DNA of 64,000 nt from Natronohydrobacter thiooxidans. GTDB taxonomy: Bacteria; Pseudomonadota; Alphaproteobacteria; Rhodobacterales; Rhodobacteraceae. The notes below the pieces were generated by a model. It saw only the letters and a list, made by a program, of their open reading frames with translations, ran no database searches and had not been told where the DNA came from. Position 1 is the stretch's first letter; every line of letters begins with the position of its first letter. Below are positions 26,178-35,185 of the stretch, piece by piece. Where the stretch lies: NCBI RefSeq assembly GCF_001884735.1, contig NZ_MJAP01000013.1, positions 1 to 64,000 on the forward strand. Direction: 5' to 3'. The translations under genes were made by a program, and so were the position numbers.

Positions 26178-27737
26178 TCAGAAATCCGTCGGCGCCCCGC
26201 CCTCGGCCTTGCGCCGTGCGACGAAATCCAGCAGCGCCGCGCGCCGGTCATCGGCCATCGGCGGCGGCGTGAAGCCCTCGACGATATTGCGATAGATGCC
26301 ATGCGCGCGGGCGATGGTGTCAGTGGCGCCATCGCGCTCCCATGCCTCGTAATTGCGCCAATCCGACACGAAGGGCGCATAGAAAGCAGTCTCGTAGCGC
26401 TCCCGCGTGTGCTGGACCCCGAAGAAATGCCCGCCCGCACCCACCTCGCGGATCGCGTCCAGCGCCAGCGCCTCTGGGGTGGTTTCGGTCAGGACCGGCG
26501 CGCAATAGCGCTGGATCATCTGCAGCATTTCGCAATCCATGACGAATTTCTCGGGCGAGGCGATCAGCCCGCCCTCCAGCCATCCGGCCGCGTGATAGAC
26601 TAGGTTCGACCCCGATTGCACGGCGGCCCAGAGGCTGTTGCAGGTCTCCCACATCGCCTGCGCATCGGGGATATTCGCGGTGCAGACCCCGGAAGAGCGC
26701 AAGGGCAGCCCGTAGCGTCGTGCAAGCTGCCCGGTCATCTGCGTCGCGCGCATATATTCGGGCGTGCCGAAGGCAGGCGCCCCCGAGCGCATATCGACAT
26801 TCGAGGTAAATGTGCCGATCGCCACAGGCGCACCGGGCGCGGCATATTGGATCAGCGCGATGGCGCAGAGGGCTTCGGCAATGGATTGTGCCACCGCGCC
26901 CGCGAGTGTGACCGGGGCCATGGCGCCTGCCAGCGTGAACGGCGTCACCACCACCGGCTGCCCCCGCCGCGCCAGCCGCAACGCCCCGTCAATCATCGGA
27001 AAATCATGGCGCAGTGGCGAGACGGAATTGATATTCGTATACATATGCGGGGCGGCGTCGAATTCGGCATGGCTCAGCCCCGCAGCCAGCCGCACCATTT
27101 CCATCGCATCCTCAACCCTTTCGCGCCCGAGACTATAGGCATGCACCACCTTGTCGGTCAGGATCAGCTTTTCCGCGATACAGTCCAGATGCCGGATCGA
27201 GGGGTGAATATCGACGGGCTCGACCGGGTAGCCGCCCGCGACATGGATGCAGTTGAAGCTCTGCGTCAGCATCAGGAATTCGCGGAAAGTGGCGAAATCG
27301 CCGGTGCGTTTGCCGCGCAGCATGTCCCAGCTTGAGGGCGGCGAAGAGACATTGACGAAAGCCAGATGCCGCGCGCCGATGGGCACCGCGCGCGCGGGGT
27401 TGCGCGGCGTAATGGTGAAGGCGCCGGGCGCGCGGGCGAGCATTTCCATGACGAAATCGCTATCCATGCGGACATTCTGCCCCTCGACAATGCAGCCAGC
27501 CTGCCGCAACAGCGCGAGCGCCTCGTCATGGAGGAACTCGACGCCGATTTCGGACAGGATTTGCAACGCGCCCTGATGGATCGCCTCGACGCCCTCAGCG
27601 GGCAAGGGCTCGGTCGGGCGGTCAGGATTGAGGGGCACTTGCCAGGGCATCTGATCGAGCCGGAAGCCATCCCGGCGCCGCGCATTGCCGCCATGTCCAC
27701 CGGACCTGCGGCGGCGTTCTGCGGGGTGCGGGTCCAT
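26178..27737 (-). CDS. MttB-family trimethylamine methyltransferase homologue (non-pyrrolysine)
   Basis: The 519-residue protein of the trimethylamine methyltransferase family reads through with no internal amber codon, so it is not the pyrrolysine-containing type. The N-terminus is rich in Arg/Gly, as in many proteobacterial homologues. Non-pyrrolysine members that have been studied demethylate glycine betaine, proline betaine or carnitine by transferring the methyl to a corrinoid protein. No corrinoid-protein gene is next to it here. It is convergent with ocd (13-bp gap). Substrate unknown. Confidence 0.85.
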   Translation of the reverse strand: MDPHPAERRRRSGGHGGNARRRDGFRLDQMPWQVPLNPDRPTEPLPAEGVEAIHQGALQILSEIGVEFLHDEALALLRQAGCIVEGQNVRMDSDFVMEMLARAPGAFTITPRNPARAVPIGARHLAFVNVSSPPSSWDMLRGKRTGDFATFREFLMLTQSFNCIHVAGGYPVEPVDIHPSIRHLDCIAEKLILTDKVVHAYSLGRERVEDAMEMVRLAAGLSHAEFDAAPHMYTNINSVSPLRHDFPMIDGALRLARRGQPVVVTPFTLAGAMAPVTLAGAVAQSIAEALCAIALIQYAAPGAPVAIGTFTSNVDMRSGAPAFGTPEYMRATQMTGQLARRYGLPLRSSGVCTANIPDAQAMWETCNSLWAAVQSGSNLVYHAAGWLEGGLIASPEKFVMDCEMLQMIQRYCAPVLTETTPEALALDAIREVGAGGHFFGVQHTRERYETAFYAPFVSDWRNYEAWERDGATDTIARAHGIYRNIVEGFTPPPMADDRRAALLDFVARRKAEGGAPTDF

Positions 27738-27900
27738 GCGGGTCTCCGTGGCTGTCGGTCCTTCCTGACGCTAGCGAGGGCAGGGGGCAGGCGACAAGCG
27801 GAGTGTTGTCGGCAGGGATGGGGTGTTGGGGGAACGCGTCGCAGTGGGGGAGAGGAGCCTCTGGCGGATATTCCGGGGCGCGCGGCAAGTGACTGTTTTC

Positions 27901-27950
27901 CGGCGGGTCAATAAAGGTTAGGAAATATCCTAACCTTTATTGACCCGCCG
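27901..27950. repeat. 50-bp near-perfect palindrome
   Basis: Two exact 23-bp arms (beginning CGGCGGGTCAATAAAGG) flank a 4-bp AATA spacer. It lies in the 236-bp gap between the mttB homologue (minus, starts 27737) and the ArsR gene (plus, starts 27974). It is much longer than a usual operator and could extrude as a cruciform or form a strong RNA hairpin. The 27738-27900 part holds nothing else recognisable. Confidence 0.75.
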
Positions 27951-27963
27951 CGCCTCTGTTGTT

Positions 27964-27983
27964 ACTTAGGGATATGTCTAAGT
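27964..27983. promoter_or_regulatory. Small dyad over the arsR start
   Basis: ACTTAG-N8-CTAAGT spans the ATG at 27974 and includes the TAGGGA ribosome-binding region. It could be an autoregulatory site or an RNA hairpin that limits initiation. Confidence 0.35.
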
Positions 27984-28315
27984 ATGATTCCGGCCTTGAT
28001 CAGTGCTTCTCCGCGCTCGGTGATCCGACGCGACGCAGGATTCTCGAACGCCTTGCACGCGGCGCGGCGACGGTGAGCGAACTGGCGGCCACCCATGACA
28101 TGGCGCTGCCATCATTCATGGAACATCTGAAAAAGCTCGAAGCCGCCGGGCTCATCGCATCGAAAAAGCAAGGCCGGACGCGGGTATGCGCCTTGTCCCC
28201 AAGTGCTTTCGCGCCAGCGCAGAACTGGCTGAGCGAACAAAGCACGATCTGGGAAGGGCGTCTCGACCGCTTTGACGATTACATCAAGAACCTCATGGAG
28301 GAGAGAAGCAAATGA
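27974..28315 (+). CDS. ArsR-family regulator
   Basis: The 113-residue winged-helix repressor has DPTRRRILERLARGAATVSE, followed by the recognition helix in MALPSFMEHLKKLEAAGLI. No metal-binding Cys pair is seen; the only Cys is in VCALSP. It is therefore probably not a metal sensor but belongs to the group paired with AHSA1/SRPBCC proteins. The downstream gene, overlapping by 4 bp, is such a protein. Confidence 0.9.
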   Translation: MSKYDSGLDQCFSALGDPTRRRILERLARGAATVSELAATHDMALPSFMEHLKKLEAAGLIASKKQGRTRVCALSPSAFAPAQNWLSEQSTIWEGRLDRFDDYIKNLMEERSK

Positions 28316-28779
28316 AACTCGACCCCGAAACCGATCTGACCTTCACGCGGTCGATCAATGCGCCCAGACAGATACTCTGGGAATGCTGGACCACACCCGA
28401 GCACATAAAGAATTTCTTTGTGCCCAGACCGCATGGGATCGAGGCATGTGAGATCGATCTTCGGGTCGGCGGCAAATTCAACATCACCATGAATGTCGAC
28501 GGCAATCTGATCGCGAATGAGGGCGTCTTTCTCGAAATCGTTGAGGGCGAGCGCCTGGTTTTCACGGACAGTTATAGCGAAGGCTGGAAGCCCGCCGCCG
28601 ATCCGTTCATGACCGCGATCATCGAATTTGCAGATGACGGAAAAGGTGGCACGACCTATACGGCGACAGCCCGGCACCGTTCGGCCGCGTCGTGCCAGCG
28701 CCATGCAGACATGGGCTTCTACGACGGCTGGGGAACCGTCGCGACGCAGCTTGAGGAATACGCTCAAACGTTCAGGTAA
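28312..28779 (+). CDS. SRPBCC/AHSA1-domain protein
   Basis: The 155-residue protein has the START-like AHSA1 fold: SINAPRQILWECWTTPEHIKN at the N-terminus, DLRVGGKFNITM in the middle, and a long C-terminal helix (FYDGWGTVATQLEEYAQTF). These small cytoplasmic proteins bind hydrophobic ligands or act as Hsp90-activator-like domains. Function in this ArsR-linked group is mostly unknown. It is translationally coupled to the regulator (ATGA). Confidence 0.87.
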   Translation: MKLDPETDLTFTRSINAPRQILWECWTTPEHIKNFFVPRPHGIEACEIDLRVGGKFNITMNVDGNLIANEGVFLEIVEGERLVFTDSYSEGWKPAADPFMTAIIEFADDGKGGTTYTATARHRSAASCQRHADMGFYDGWGTVATQLEEYAQTFR

Positions 28780-28812
28780 ACGCGTGCGGATGGCGCAGGG
28801 GTGTCCGCCCCC

Positions 28813-29649
28813 TCACACCGCCCTTAACCCCCGCACCCAGTCTGCCGCCTCATGCGCATGCACTTCCGCCGCGCGGATATGCCCGTCAAAACCCTGCGCC
28901 AGTTCACGGATCAGACGCTTGGAGCGGATCAGCAGATAGACCTCGCCCGCATAGACCGCCGCGCGGGTATAGCCGAACAGCGTCATCGGCGGCGCGAAGC
29001 GCTTGCGCCCGTCGAACAGATACATGCGGAAGGCGGGATAAAGCGCATCGACCGTCTGCGCGATATGGTCGATCTGGCGCTGGCGGGCGGGGGCCGCCAG
29101 CCCCTGCCAGACGCCACAGCCCGCTGCGAAAATCTCGAAGCTTTGCAGGGGCATGCACATTTCGATATCGGCTTCCGGGGCCTGAGACAGGCGCAACCGG
29201 CGCTGGGTCTGGGCCTGAAGGCGGCGCTTCTCCTGTTCTGAACTTTGCGCCTGAAAGGCGATGATCTCGGGGGTGCGCATCAGATCGGGCAAGAGCGCAG
29301 GCACATAGCGGATCTTCTGACCCGTGGCTTCCTCATGCCAGCGTTCCATCGCGGTGCGGCTTTCCTCATCCAGCGCCGCTTCGGTCTCGACCGCATCCAG
29401 GCTTTGGGTGACCATGCCGCTGTCTTCCGACAGGCCCAGCAGCCAGTCGACCGAAACCTGAAACTGCCCGGCAATGGAGAGCAGCGTTTCCGCGCGCGGC
29501 AGGCGCGGATCGGGGCCGGTCAGAAGCTGCGACAGGGCAGAGCGGTCAATGCCGATGGCGCTCGCAAAGCGCGCTTGCGTGAGGCCGGATTGGCTCAGCA
29601 ATTGCAGCAGGCGCGTGCGGAACAGGGCCGAGGATTCACGTTTGCGCAT
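28813..29649 (-). CDS. XRE-type regulator with C-terminal sensing domain
   Basis: The 278-residue protein has an N-terminal HTH of the Cro/C1 type (LTQARFASAIGIDRSALSQLL). A long region follows that is predicted helical and contains Glu/Gln/Arg-rich coiled-coil-like sequence around residues 140-170, then a globular C-terminal part. It diverges from the desaturase operon. The gap is AT-rich for this genome and carries a 13-bp palindrome. It is the best candidate regulator of the downstream catabolic cluster. The effector is unknown. Confidence 0.82.
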   Translation of the reverse strand: MRKRESSALFRTRLLQLLSQSGLTQARFASAIGIDRSALSQLLTGPDPRLPRAETLLSIAGQFQVSVDWLLGLSEDSGMVTQSLDAVETEAALDEESRTAMERWHEEATGQKIRYVPALLPDLMRTPEIIAFQAQSSEQEKRRLQAQTQRRLRLSQAPEADIEMCMPLQSFEIFAAGCGVWQGLAAPARQRQIDHIAQTVDALYPAFRMYLFDGRKRFAPPMTLFGYTRAAVYAGEVYLLIRSKRLIRELAQGFDGHIRAAEVHAHEAADWVRGLRAV

Positions 29650-29673
29650 GTAGACACCCCGAGACATATGATG

Positions 29674-29686
29674 TGTTTAGTAAGCA
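29674..29686. promoter_or_regulatory. Operator-like palindrome in an AT-rich divergent promoter
   Basis: TGTTTA-G-TAAGCA is a 13-bp palindrome with one mismatch pair between the XRE gene and the desaturase gene. It is followed by an AT-rich run that could contain both -10 elements. It is a likely site for the XRE protein. Confidence 0.5.
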
Positions 29687-29718
29687 TATTTTTTCATAGG
29701 CGACAATCGTCTTGAAGA

Positions 29719-30747
29719 GTGACGAGAACACTCGCATTGCCGCGCGCGGGCTTTGCGGACAGGCTAAGAGGATATGGGACATGGGAGAGCAGCTTGCACC
29801 GCATCGAATGGCCGACGCTTGGCCTGATTTTCGCCTGTTACGGGCTTTGGGGGCTGGCTGGCGCCGTGCTCTGGCCGAACTCGCCCGTGCTGGCCCTCGC
29901 GCTGATGGCACTGATGTCGGCGCTGCATTCCTCGCTTGTGCATGAAAACCTGCATGGACATCCGACCCGCAACCGGCTGGTGAACGAGGCGCTGGTCACT
30001 GTGCCACTATCCCTGATCTATCCCTATCGCCGCTACCGGGCCACGCATCTGGCGCATCATCATGATGCGCGCCTGACCGATCCGATCGAAGATCCCGAAA
30101 GCTATTACAAGGCGGCCTGGGCGCATGCCCGGATGCCGCGCTGGCTGCAGGGGATTCTGGTCGTGAACAACACCATGATCGGCCGTATCCTGCTGGGGCC
30201 GGTTCTCGGCGCGACCGGGTTTCTGGCGCAGGAGGCGCGGCTGTGTCACACCAATGCGCCGGGCGTGCGGCGGGGCTGGGGGCTGCATCTTCTTGGTCTT
30301 GCCCCCGTGCTCGCCCTGCTCTGGGCCTTCGGGATCCCGCTCTGGCTCTATTGTGTCGCGGTGGTCTGGCCATCGCTCTCGCTGATCGCGATCCGCACCT
30401 ATGCCGAACATCGCTGGCATGACGCGCCCGAGGGCCGGACGATCATTGTCGAACGCTCGCCCCTGTCCTGGCTGTTTCTGAACAACAATCTGCATATCGT
30501 GCATCATCAGATCCCGGCAGCACCCTGGTATGCGCTCCCGCGCCTCTATCACACGCGCCGCGAGTACTGGCGGGCGCTCAATCACGGCTATGTCTATCGC
30601 AGCTACTGGCAATTGTTCCGTGCCCATGCGCTGCGCCCGAAAGAACCGGTGGTCCATCCGGTCCTGCATCAGGTGATCGCGCTGCAGCCCGAGGGCATGC
30701 CACCACCCGCCGCCGCGCAACTGCCGCTTGACGGGCGCGCCGCATGA
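29719..30747 (+). CDS. Fatty acid desaturase-family membrane diiron protein
   Basis: The 342-residue integral membrane protein has the three histidine clusters of the desaturase/hydroxylase superfamily: HENLHGH near residue 75, HLAHHH near 110 and HIVHH near 258. These bind a diiron centre. It begins at GTG 29719. It overlaps a PhnD-like gene by 4 bp and heads an operon with a demethylating-type flavoprotein. It may therefore hydroxylate or demethylate a small polar compound rather than an acyl chain. That is inference; ordinary lipid desaturation is the conservative alternative. Confidence 0.82.
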   Translation: MTRTLALPRAGFADRLRGYGTWESSLHRIEWPTLGLIFACYGLWGLAGAVLWPNSPVLALALMALMSALHSSLVHENLHGHPTRNRLVNEALVTVPLSLIYPYRRYRATHLAHHHDARLTDPIEDPESYYKAAWAHARMPRWLQGILVVNNTMIGRILLGPVLGATGFLAQEARLCHTNAPGVRRGWGLHLLGLAPVLALLWAFGIPLWLYCVAVVWPSLSLIAIRTYAEHRWHDAPEGRTIIVERSPLSWLFLNNNLHIVHHQIPAAPWYALPRLYHTRREYWRALNHGYVYRSYWQLFRAHALRPKEPVVHPVLHQVIALQPEGMPPPAAAQLPLDGRAA

Positions 30748-31466
30748 GCAGGCTCGCAACGCTGCCCATGTATGACTGGCCGGAACTGCGGCCGCAGACC
30801 GATGCCTTGCTCGCCGCCCTGCGCCTGCGCGTGCCCGAATTGCCCGCAAGGCTGACGCGGCCCGCCTCGGAGCGCGCGCTGCAGGCGCTGTGGCGCTATC
30901 CGGGGCTGGTGCTGGGTCAGACCTGCTGGGGGCCGATGCGCGCGGGCCTGCAAGACCATGTGCATGTTCTGGCGCAAGCCGATTACAGCGATGTGGCGGG
31001 CGGGCAGGGGGTCTGTTACCGCTCGGTCATCGTCATGCGCAGCGGCACACCCCTGCCGCCGCCCAGCCATGAGGGGGCCTGCCTGCCGCAGGGGCTGGGC
31101 AGCTTGCGCGCAGCGATCAACAGCCCGCTGTCGCTCTCGGGCTGTCTGGCGCTCGCCGTGGATGCAGGGCTGCGCGATCTAGCCGCGCATGCGCTCCTCA
31201 CGGGCAGCCATCGCGCCTCGATCCGCGCGGTCGCAGCGGGCAAGGCCGATTTCGCCGCAATCGACTGCCGCACATGGGCGCTGGCGCGCGCGCATGAGCC
31301 AATGGCGCGCGACCTGATCGCCACCGGCTGGACCGCCTTGCGCATGGGCCTTCCCTATATCACGGCGCGCGGGACCTCGCGTGATTTGCGCCAGCGCCTG
31401 TCGGCTGCGCTGGTCGCGACCGGGGCCGTGGCGCTGCCCGAGACCGAATGCGAGGAAATCCCATGA
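30744..31466 (+). CDS. PhnD-like binding protein without signal peptide
   Basis: The 240-residue protein resembles the phosphonate/phosphite-type periplasmic binding domain: MYDWPELRPQTDALL, LVLGQTCWGPM, VCYRSVIVMRSG and AAINSPLSLSGCLAL correspond to the two-lobed PhnD fold. There is no signal peptide or lipobox, so it should stay in the cytoplasm. No permease or ATPase of the Phn type is nearby. It is locked between the desaturase and the flavoprotein genes by 4-bp overlaps on both sides. It may bind the pathway substrate or act as an enzyme partner; the role is unknown. Confidence 0.75.
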   Translation: MSRLATLPMYDWPELRPQTDALLAALRLRVPELPARLTRPASERALQALWRYPGLVLGQTCWGPMRAGLQDHVHVLAQADYSDVAGGQGVCYRSVIVMRSGTPLPPPSHEGACLPQGLGSLRAAINSPLSLSGCLALAVDAGLRDLAAHALLTGSHRASIRAVAAGKADFAAIDCRTWALARAHEPMARDLIATGWTALRMGLPYITARGTSRDLRQRLSAALVATGAVALPETECEEIP

Positions 31467-34009
31467 CCCGGACCTATCGTGCCATTGTCATCGGCGGGGG
31501 TGTCGTCGGCTGTTCGGTGCTCTATCATCTGGCCAAGGCGGGATGGCGCGATGTGCTGCTGATCGAACGCTCGGAACTCACCTCCGGGTCCACATGGCAT
31601 GCGGCGGGCGGGTTTCACACGCTCAATGGCGATCCCAATGTGGCGCGGCTGCAGGCCTATACGATCTCGCTCTATGATGAGTTGGAGAAGATGACCGGCC
31701 AGTCCTGCGGGCTGCATCTGGTGGGGGGCGTGCAGATGGCCGACAGCCCCGAGCGGCTGGACTGGCTGCGCATGGCCCATGCGCGTGGTCGCTACCTGGG
31801 CATGGAGACCGAGATCATCACCCCCTCCGAGGCCAAGGCCATGTTCCCGCTGATGGATGAGCGCCATTTCGTGGGCGCGCTCTGGGATCCGGTCGAGGGG
31901 CATCTGGACCCTTCGGGCACCACCCATGCCTATGCCAAGGCGGCTAAAATGCTGGGCGCGCAGATCGAATTGCGCAATCCGGTCACGGAACTGACGCAAG
32001 ACCCGGATGGCACATGGAATGTGATCACGCAAAACGGCAGTTATGGTTGCGAGCATGTGGTCAATGCGGGCGGACTCTGGGCGCGCGAGTTGGGGCGCAT
32101 GGTCGGGCTGGAACTGCCGGTTCTGGCGATGGAACATATGTATCTCTTGACCGAACCCATGCCCGAGGTGATCGAGTTCAACCAGACGATGGGGCGCGAG
32201 TTGATCCATGTGATCGACTTCAAGGGCGAGATCTACACGCGGCAGGAAGGGCAGGGCATCCTGCTCGGCACCTATGAGAAAGCCTGCAAGCCCTGGTCGC
32301 CAGTGACCACGCCCTGGGATTTCGGGCATGAACTCCTGCAACCCGATATCGACCGGCTTGCGCCCTCGCTGGAGGTCGGTTTCCGTCATTTCCCGCCCTA
32401 TGAGCGCGCAGGCATCAAGCAGATCATCAACGGCCCCTTCACCTTTGCCCCCGATGGCAACCCGCTGGTCGGGCCGGTGCAGGGGCTGACCAATTACTGG
32501 TCGGCCTGCGCGGTGATGGCGGGGTTCTCTCAGGGCGGCGGGGTCGGGCTGGTGCTGGCCAACTGGATGACGACGGGCGATCCCGGCCATGATGTCTTCG
32601 GCATGGATGTGGCGCGCTATGGCGACTGGGCCAGCCTGCGCTACACCAATGCGAAAGTGCGCGAGAATTATTCGCGCCGCTTCTCGATCCGCTTCCCGAA
32701 TGAGGAACTCCCCGCCGCCCGCCCGCATCTGACGACGCCGCTTTACGATGTGATGACGCGCGACAATCACGCGGTGATGGGCGATAGCTGGGGGCTGGAG
32801 ACGCCCTTGTGGTTCGCGCCCAAGGCGGATGCGGCGCAGGACGTGCTGTCCTTCCATCGCTCCAATGACTTCGCCCATGTCGGCGCCGAGGTGCGCGCGG
32901 TGCGCGAGGGAGTGGGCGTGACCGAGATCGCCAATTTCGCCAAATACGCGGTCACGGGGCCGGGGGCAGAGGCGTTTCTTGACCGGCTGATGACCAACCG
33001 CCTGCCGAAGCTGGGCCGCATCGTGCTCTCGCCCATGCTCAACCATGCAGGCAAGCTGATCGGCGATTTCACCATCGCCCGCGCGGCACCGGACCGGTTC
33101 CTGATCTGGGGCTCGCTGGCGGCCACGAAATACCACCTGCGCTGGTTTGAGCGGCATGCGCCCAAGGATGGCAGCCTTGACATCCGGGCGCTGGGCATGG
33201 GGCTGATGGGCCTGTCCATCGCAGGCCCGAATGCGCGCGCGGTCTTGGCGGCGCTGACGGATGAGGATGTGTCCAACGCGGGTTTCCGCTTCATGGACTA
33301 TCGCGAAATGGATGTGGCGGGCGCGCCCTCGATGGTGAACCGCATCACCTATACCGGCGATCTGGGCTATGAGATCTGGATGGCGCCGGAATATCAGCGC
33401 CGCGTCTATGCTGCCATCAAGGCGGCAGGCGCCGCCCTTGGCATTCGCGATTTCGGCATGCGCGCGCTCCTGTCGATGCGCTTCGAGAAGAACTTCCCGA
33501 CATGGTTTGCCGAACTCAGGCCCATCTATGGCCCGATGGAAGCCGCGATGGAGCGCTTTGTCGCCTATGACAAGCCCGGCTTCATCGGCCGCGACGCCGC
33601 GCTGCAAGAACGCGAGACCGGCCCCCGTCTGCGCCGCGTCTCGCTGATCATTGATGCGGGCAGTGCCGATGCCATCGCCGATGAACCGATCTGGGCGCGG
33701 GTCTCGCAGGACTACGGCACGATCACGCCACCGCACAGCTACGGCCCCGCGCGTTTCGACGCGGCAGGGCGCGCGCTGAGCAGACCGCATCCCTCGCAGG
33801 AGGGCGACTGGCGTGTGATCGGCTGGGTTACCTCGGGCGGCTATGGCCATCATGTCGGCCTGTCACTGGCGCAGGGCTATATCCCCGCCGCGCTGGCACA
33901 TCGTCCCGACACGGACCTGTTCAAAGTCGAAATCATGGGTCAGCTCCGTCCTGCCCGTATCGCGCTTGATCCACCCTTTGACCCGGCAGGCACGCGCATG
34001 CGAAGCTGA
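31463..34009 (+). CDS. Dimethylglycine/sarcosine dehydrogenase-like FAD and GcvT fusion protein
   Basis: The 848-residue two-part enzyme has an N-terminal DAO-type FAD domain with GGGVVGCSVLYHLAKAG at about residues 12-28. STWHAAGGFH carries the His that is covalently linked to FAD in dimethylglycine dehydrogenases. From about residue 430 on it is GcvT-like (folate-binding aminomethyltransferase fold) with AKYAVTGPGAEAFLDRL, GDLGYEIW and the C-terminal barrel near GWVTSGGYGHHVG. Such enzymes oxidatively demethylate N-methyl amino acids and pass the C1 unit to tetrahydrofolate. ATG 31463 overlaps the previous stop. The substrate is not known. Confidence 0.88.
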   Translation: MTRTYRAIVIGGGVVGCSVLYHLAKAGWRDVLLIERSELTSGSTWHAAGGFHTLNGDPNVARLQAYTISLYDELEKMTGQSCGLHLVGGVQMADSPERLDWLRMAHARGRYLGMETEIITPSEAKAMFPLMDERHFVGALWDPVEGHLDPSGTTHAYAKAAKMLGAQIELRNPVTELTQDPDGTWNVITQNGSYGCEHVVNAGGLWARELGRMVGLELPVLAMEHMYLLTEPMPEVIEFNQTMGRELIHVIDFKGEIYTRQEGQGILLGTYEKACKPWSPVTTPWDFGHELLQPDIDRLAPSLEVGFRHFPPYERAGIKQIINGPFTFAPDGNPLVGPVQGLTNYWSACAVMAGFSQGGGVGLVLANWMTTGDPGHDVFGMDVARYGDWASLRYTNAKVRENYSRRFSIRFPNEELPAARPHLTTPLYDVMTRDNHAVMGDSWGLETPLWFAPKADAAQDVLSFHRSNDFAHVGAEVRAVREGVGVTEIANFAKYAVTGPGAEAFLDRLMTNRLPKLGRIVLSPMLNHAGKLIGDFTIARAAPDRFLIWGSLAATKYHLRWFERHAPKDGSLDIRALGMGLMGLSIAGPNARAVLAALTDEDVSNAGFRFMDYREMDVAGAPSMVNRITYTGDLGYEIWMAPEYQRRVYAAIKAAGAALGIRDFGMRALLSMRFEKNFPTWFAELRPIYGPMEAAMERFVAYDKPGFIGRDAALQERETGPRLRRVSLIIDAGSADAIADEPIWARVSQDYGTITPPHSYGPARFDAAGRALSRPHPSQEGDWRVIGWVTSGGYGHHVGLSLAQGYIPAALAHRPDTDLFKVEIMGQLRPARIALDPPFDPAGTRMRS

Positions 34010-34010
34010 C

Positions 34011-34062
34011 ATTTTCTTGCTGAAAAATACTCCCGCCGGAGGCAACGGGCCGAGAGGCCCGT
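34011..34062 (+). repeat. Dispersed box-plus-hairpin element, copy A
   Basis: The box ATTTTCTTGCTGAAAAATAC with CTCC-CGCC-GGAG is followed by the hairpin ACGGGCC-GAGA-GGCCCGT (34045-34062). It lies in the 78-bp gap between the flavoprotein and alcohol dehydrogenase genes. Related copies are at 40574, 49424 and 51509. Confidence 0.7.
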
Positions 34063-34087
34063 CCCCCCCCCCCTTAAAGGTCGCACC

Positions 34088-35185
34088 ATGAAAGCCGCGC
34101 TCTGCACCCGTTTCAACGCCCCGCTTGAAATCACCGAGCTCATGCTTGCCCCACCCCGCAGGGGCGAGGTCGAGGTCACGCTCGCCGCCTGCGCGATCTG
34201 CCATTCCGACCTGCATTTCATCGAAGGGGCATGGGGCGGCGCGCTTCCGGCGGTCTATGGGCATGAGGCGGCGGGTTTTGTCAGCGCTCTGGGCGAGGGG
34301 GGCAGCGCGTATCGGATCGGGCAGCGCGTGCTGGTCACGCTGATCCGCGCCTGCGGCACCTGCGCCTGCTGTTCGGACGGGCGCCCGATGCTCTGCGAAA
34401 CCGCTGGCACCGCAGCCTCGCCCCTGTCCCTGCCCGATGGAACGCCGGTCACGCAGGGCATGAACACCGCCGGTTTTGCCGAAAAGGTCGTTGTCGATTC
34501 CAGCCAGCTTGCGCCGCTGCCCGAGGATATACCGCTCGATGTGGCCGCCCTTCTGGCCTGCGGGGTGATCACGGGCGTGGGCGCGGTGTTCAACACCGCC
34601 GCCATGCCTGCGGGGGCCAGCGCGGTTGTGATCGGAACCGGCGGGGTCGGGCTCAACACCATTCAGGGCGCGCGCATCGCAGGCGCACGGCGGATCATCG
34701 CGCTGGACGTGGCCCCCGAGAAACTGCACGCGGCGCGGGAATTCGGGGCCACGGATGGCGTGCTGGCCACGGCCCCGGATGCGCGCGCTCAGGTCTTGGC
34801 TCTGACCGGAGGGCGCGGTGCGGAATATGTCTTTGTCACCGTAGGCGCGGTCATGGCCTATGAGCAGGCGCTGGGCCTGACCGCGCCGGGCGGAACGATC
34901 ATCATGGCAGGGATGACGGGCAATGAAGATTACATGCGCCTGAACCCGATGATGGTGGCCTATCAGGAACAGCGGCTCATCGGGTCGAAGATGGGCGGTA
35001 CTGTGCTGCGCCGGGACATTCCGCGCCTGATCGATCTCTACCGGCAAGGGCGGCTCAGGCTGGATGAGCTGATCTCGAACCGCTACCCGCTCGCGCGGAT
35101 CAACGAGGCGATTGCCGACACCGCCAAAGGCGGCACGCGGCGCAATGTGATCGTGTTCGACAGCTTCGGGCAGGGCGCGCCATGA
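34088..35185 (+). CDS. Zinc-dependent alcohol dehydrogenase
   Basis: The 365-residue medium-chain dehydrogenase has catalytic zinc ligands in ACAICHSDLHF and YGHEAAG and a structural zinc loop CGTCACCSDGRPMLC. The Rossmann loop GTGGVGLNTIQGARIAGA is followed by ALDV (Asp, NAD type). It resembles class III-like enzymes, which act on alcohols or formaldehyde adducts. Its place after a demethylase-like flavoprotein makes oxidation of a one-carbon or alcohol product plausible. Its stop overlaps the next start by 4 bp. Confidence 0.87.
   Translation: MKAALCTRFNAPLEITELMLAPPRRGEVEVTLAACAICHSDLHFIEGAWGGALPAVYGHEAAGFVSALGEGGSAYRIGQRVLVTLIRACGTCACCSDGRPMLCETAGTAASPLSLPDGTPVTQGMNTAGFAEKVVVDSSQLAPLPEDIPLDVAALLACGVITGVGAVFNTAAMPAGASAVVIGTGGVGLNTIQGARIAGARRIIALDVAPEKLHAAREFGATDGVLATAPDARAQVLALTGGRGAEYVFVTVGAVMAYEQALGLTAPGGTIIMAGMTGNEDYMRLNPMMVAYQEQRLIGSKMGGTVLRRDIPRLIDLYRQGRLRLDELISNRYPLARINEAIADTAKGGTRRNVIVFDSFGQGAP

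Noticed and set aside
31355..33853. An 832-codon open frame antisense to the DMGDH-like gene
   Set aside because: Same cause: reverse complement of a GC-rich gene, with His/Arg/Gln-rich composition and no recognisable domain.
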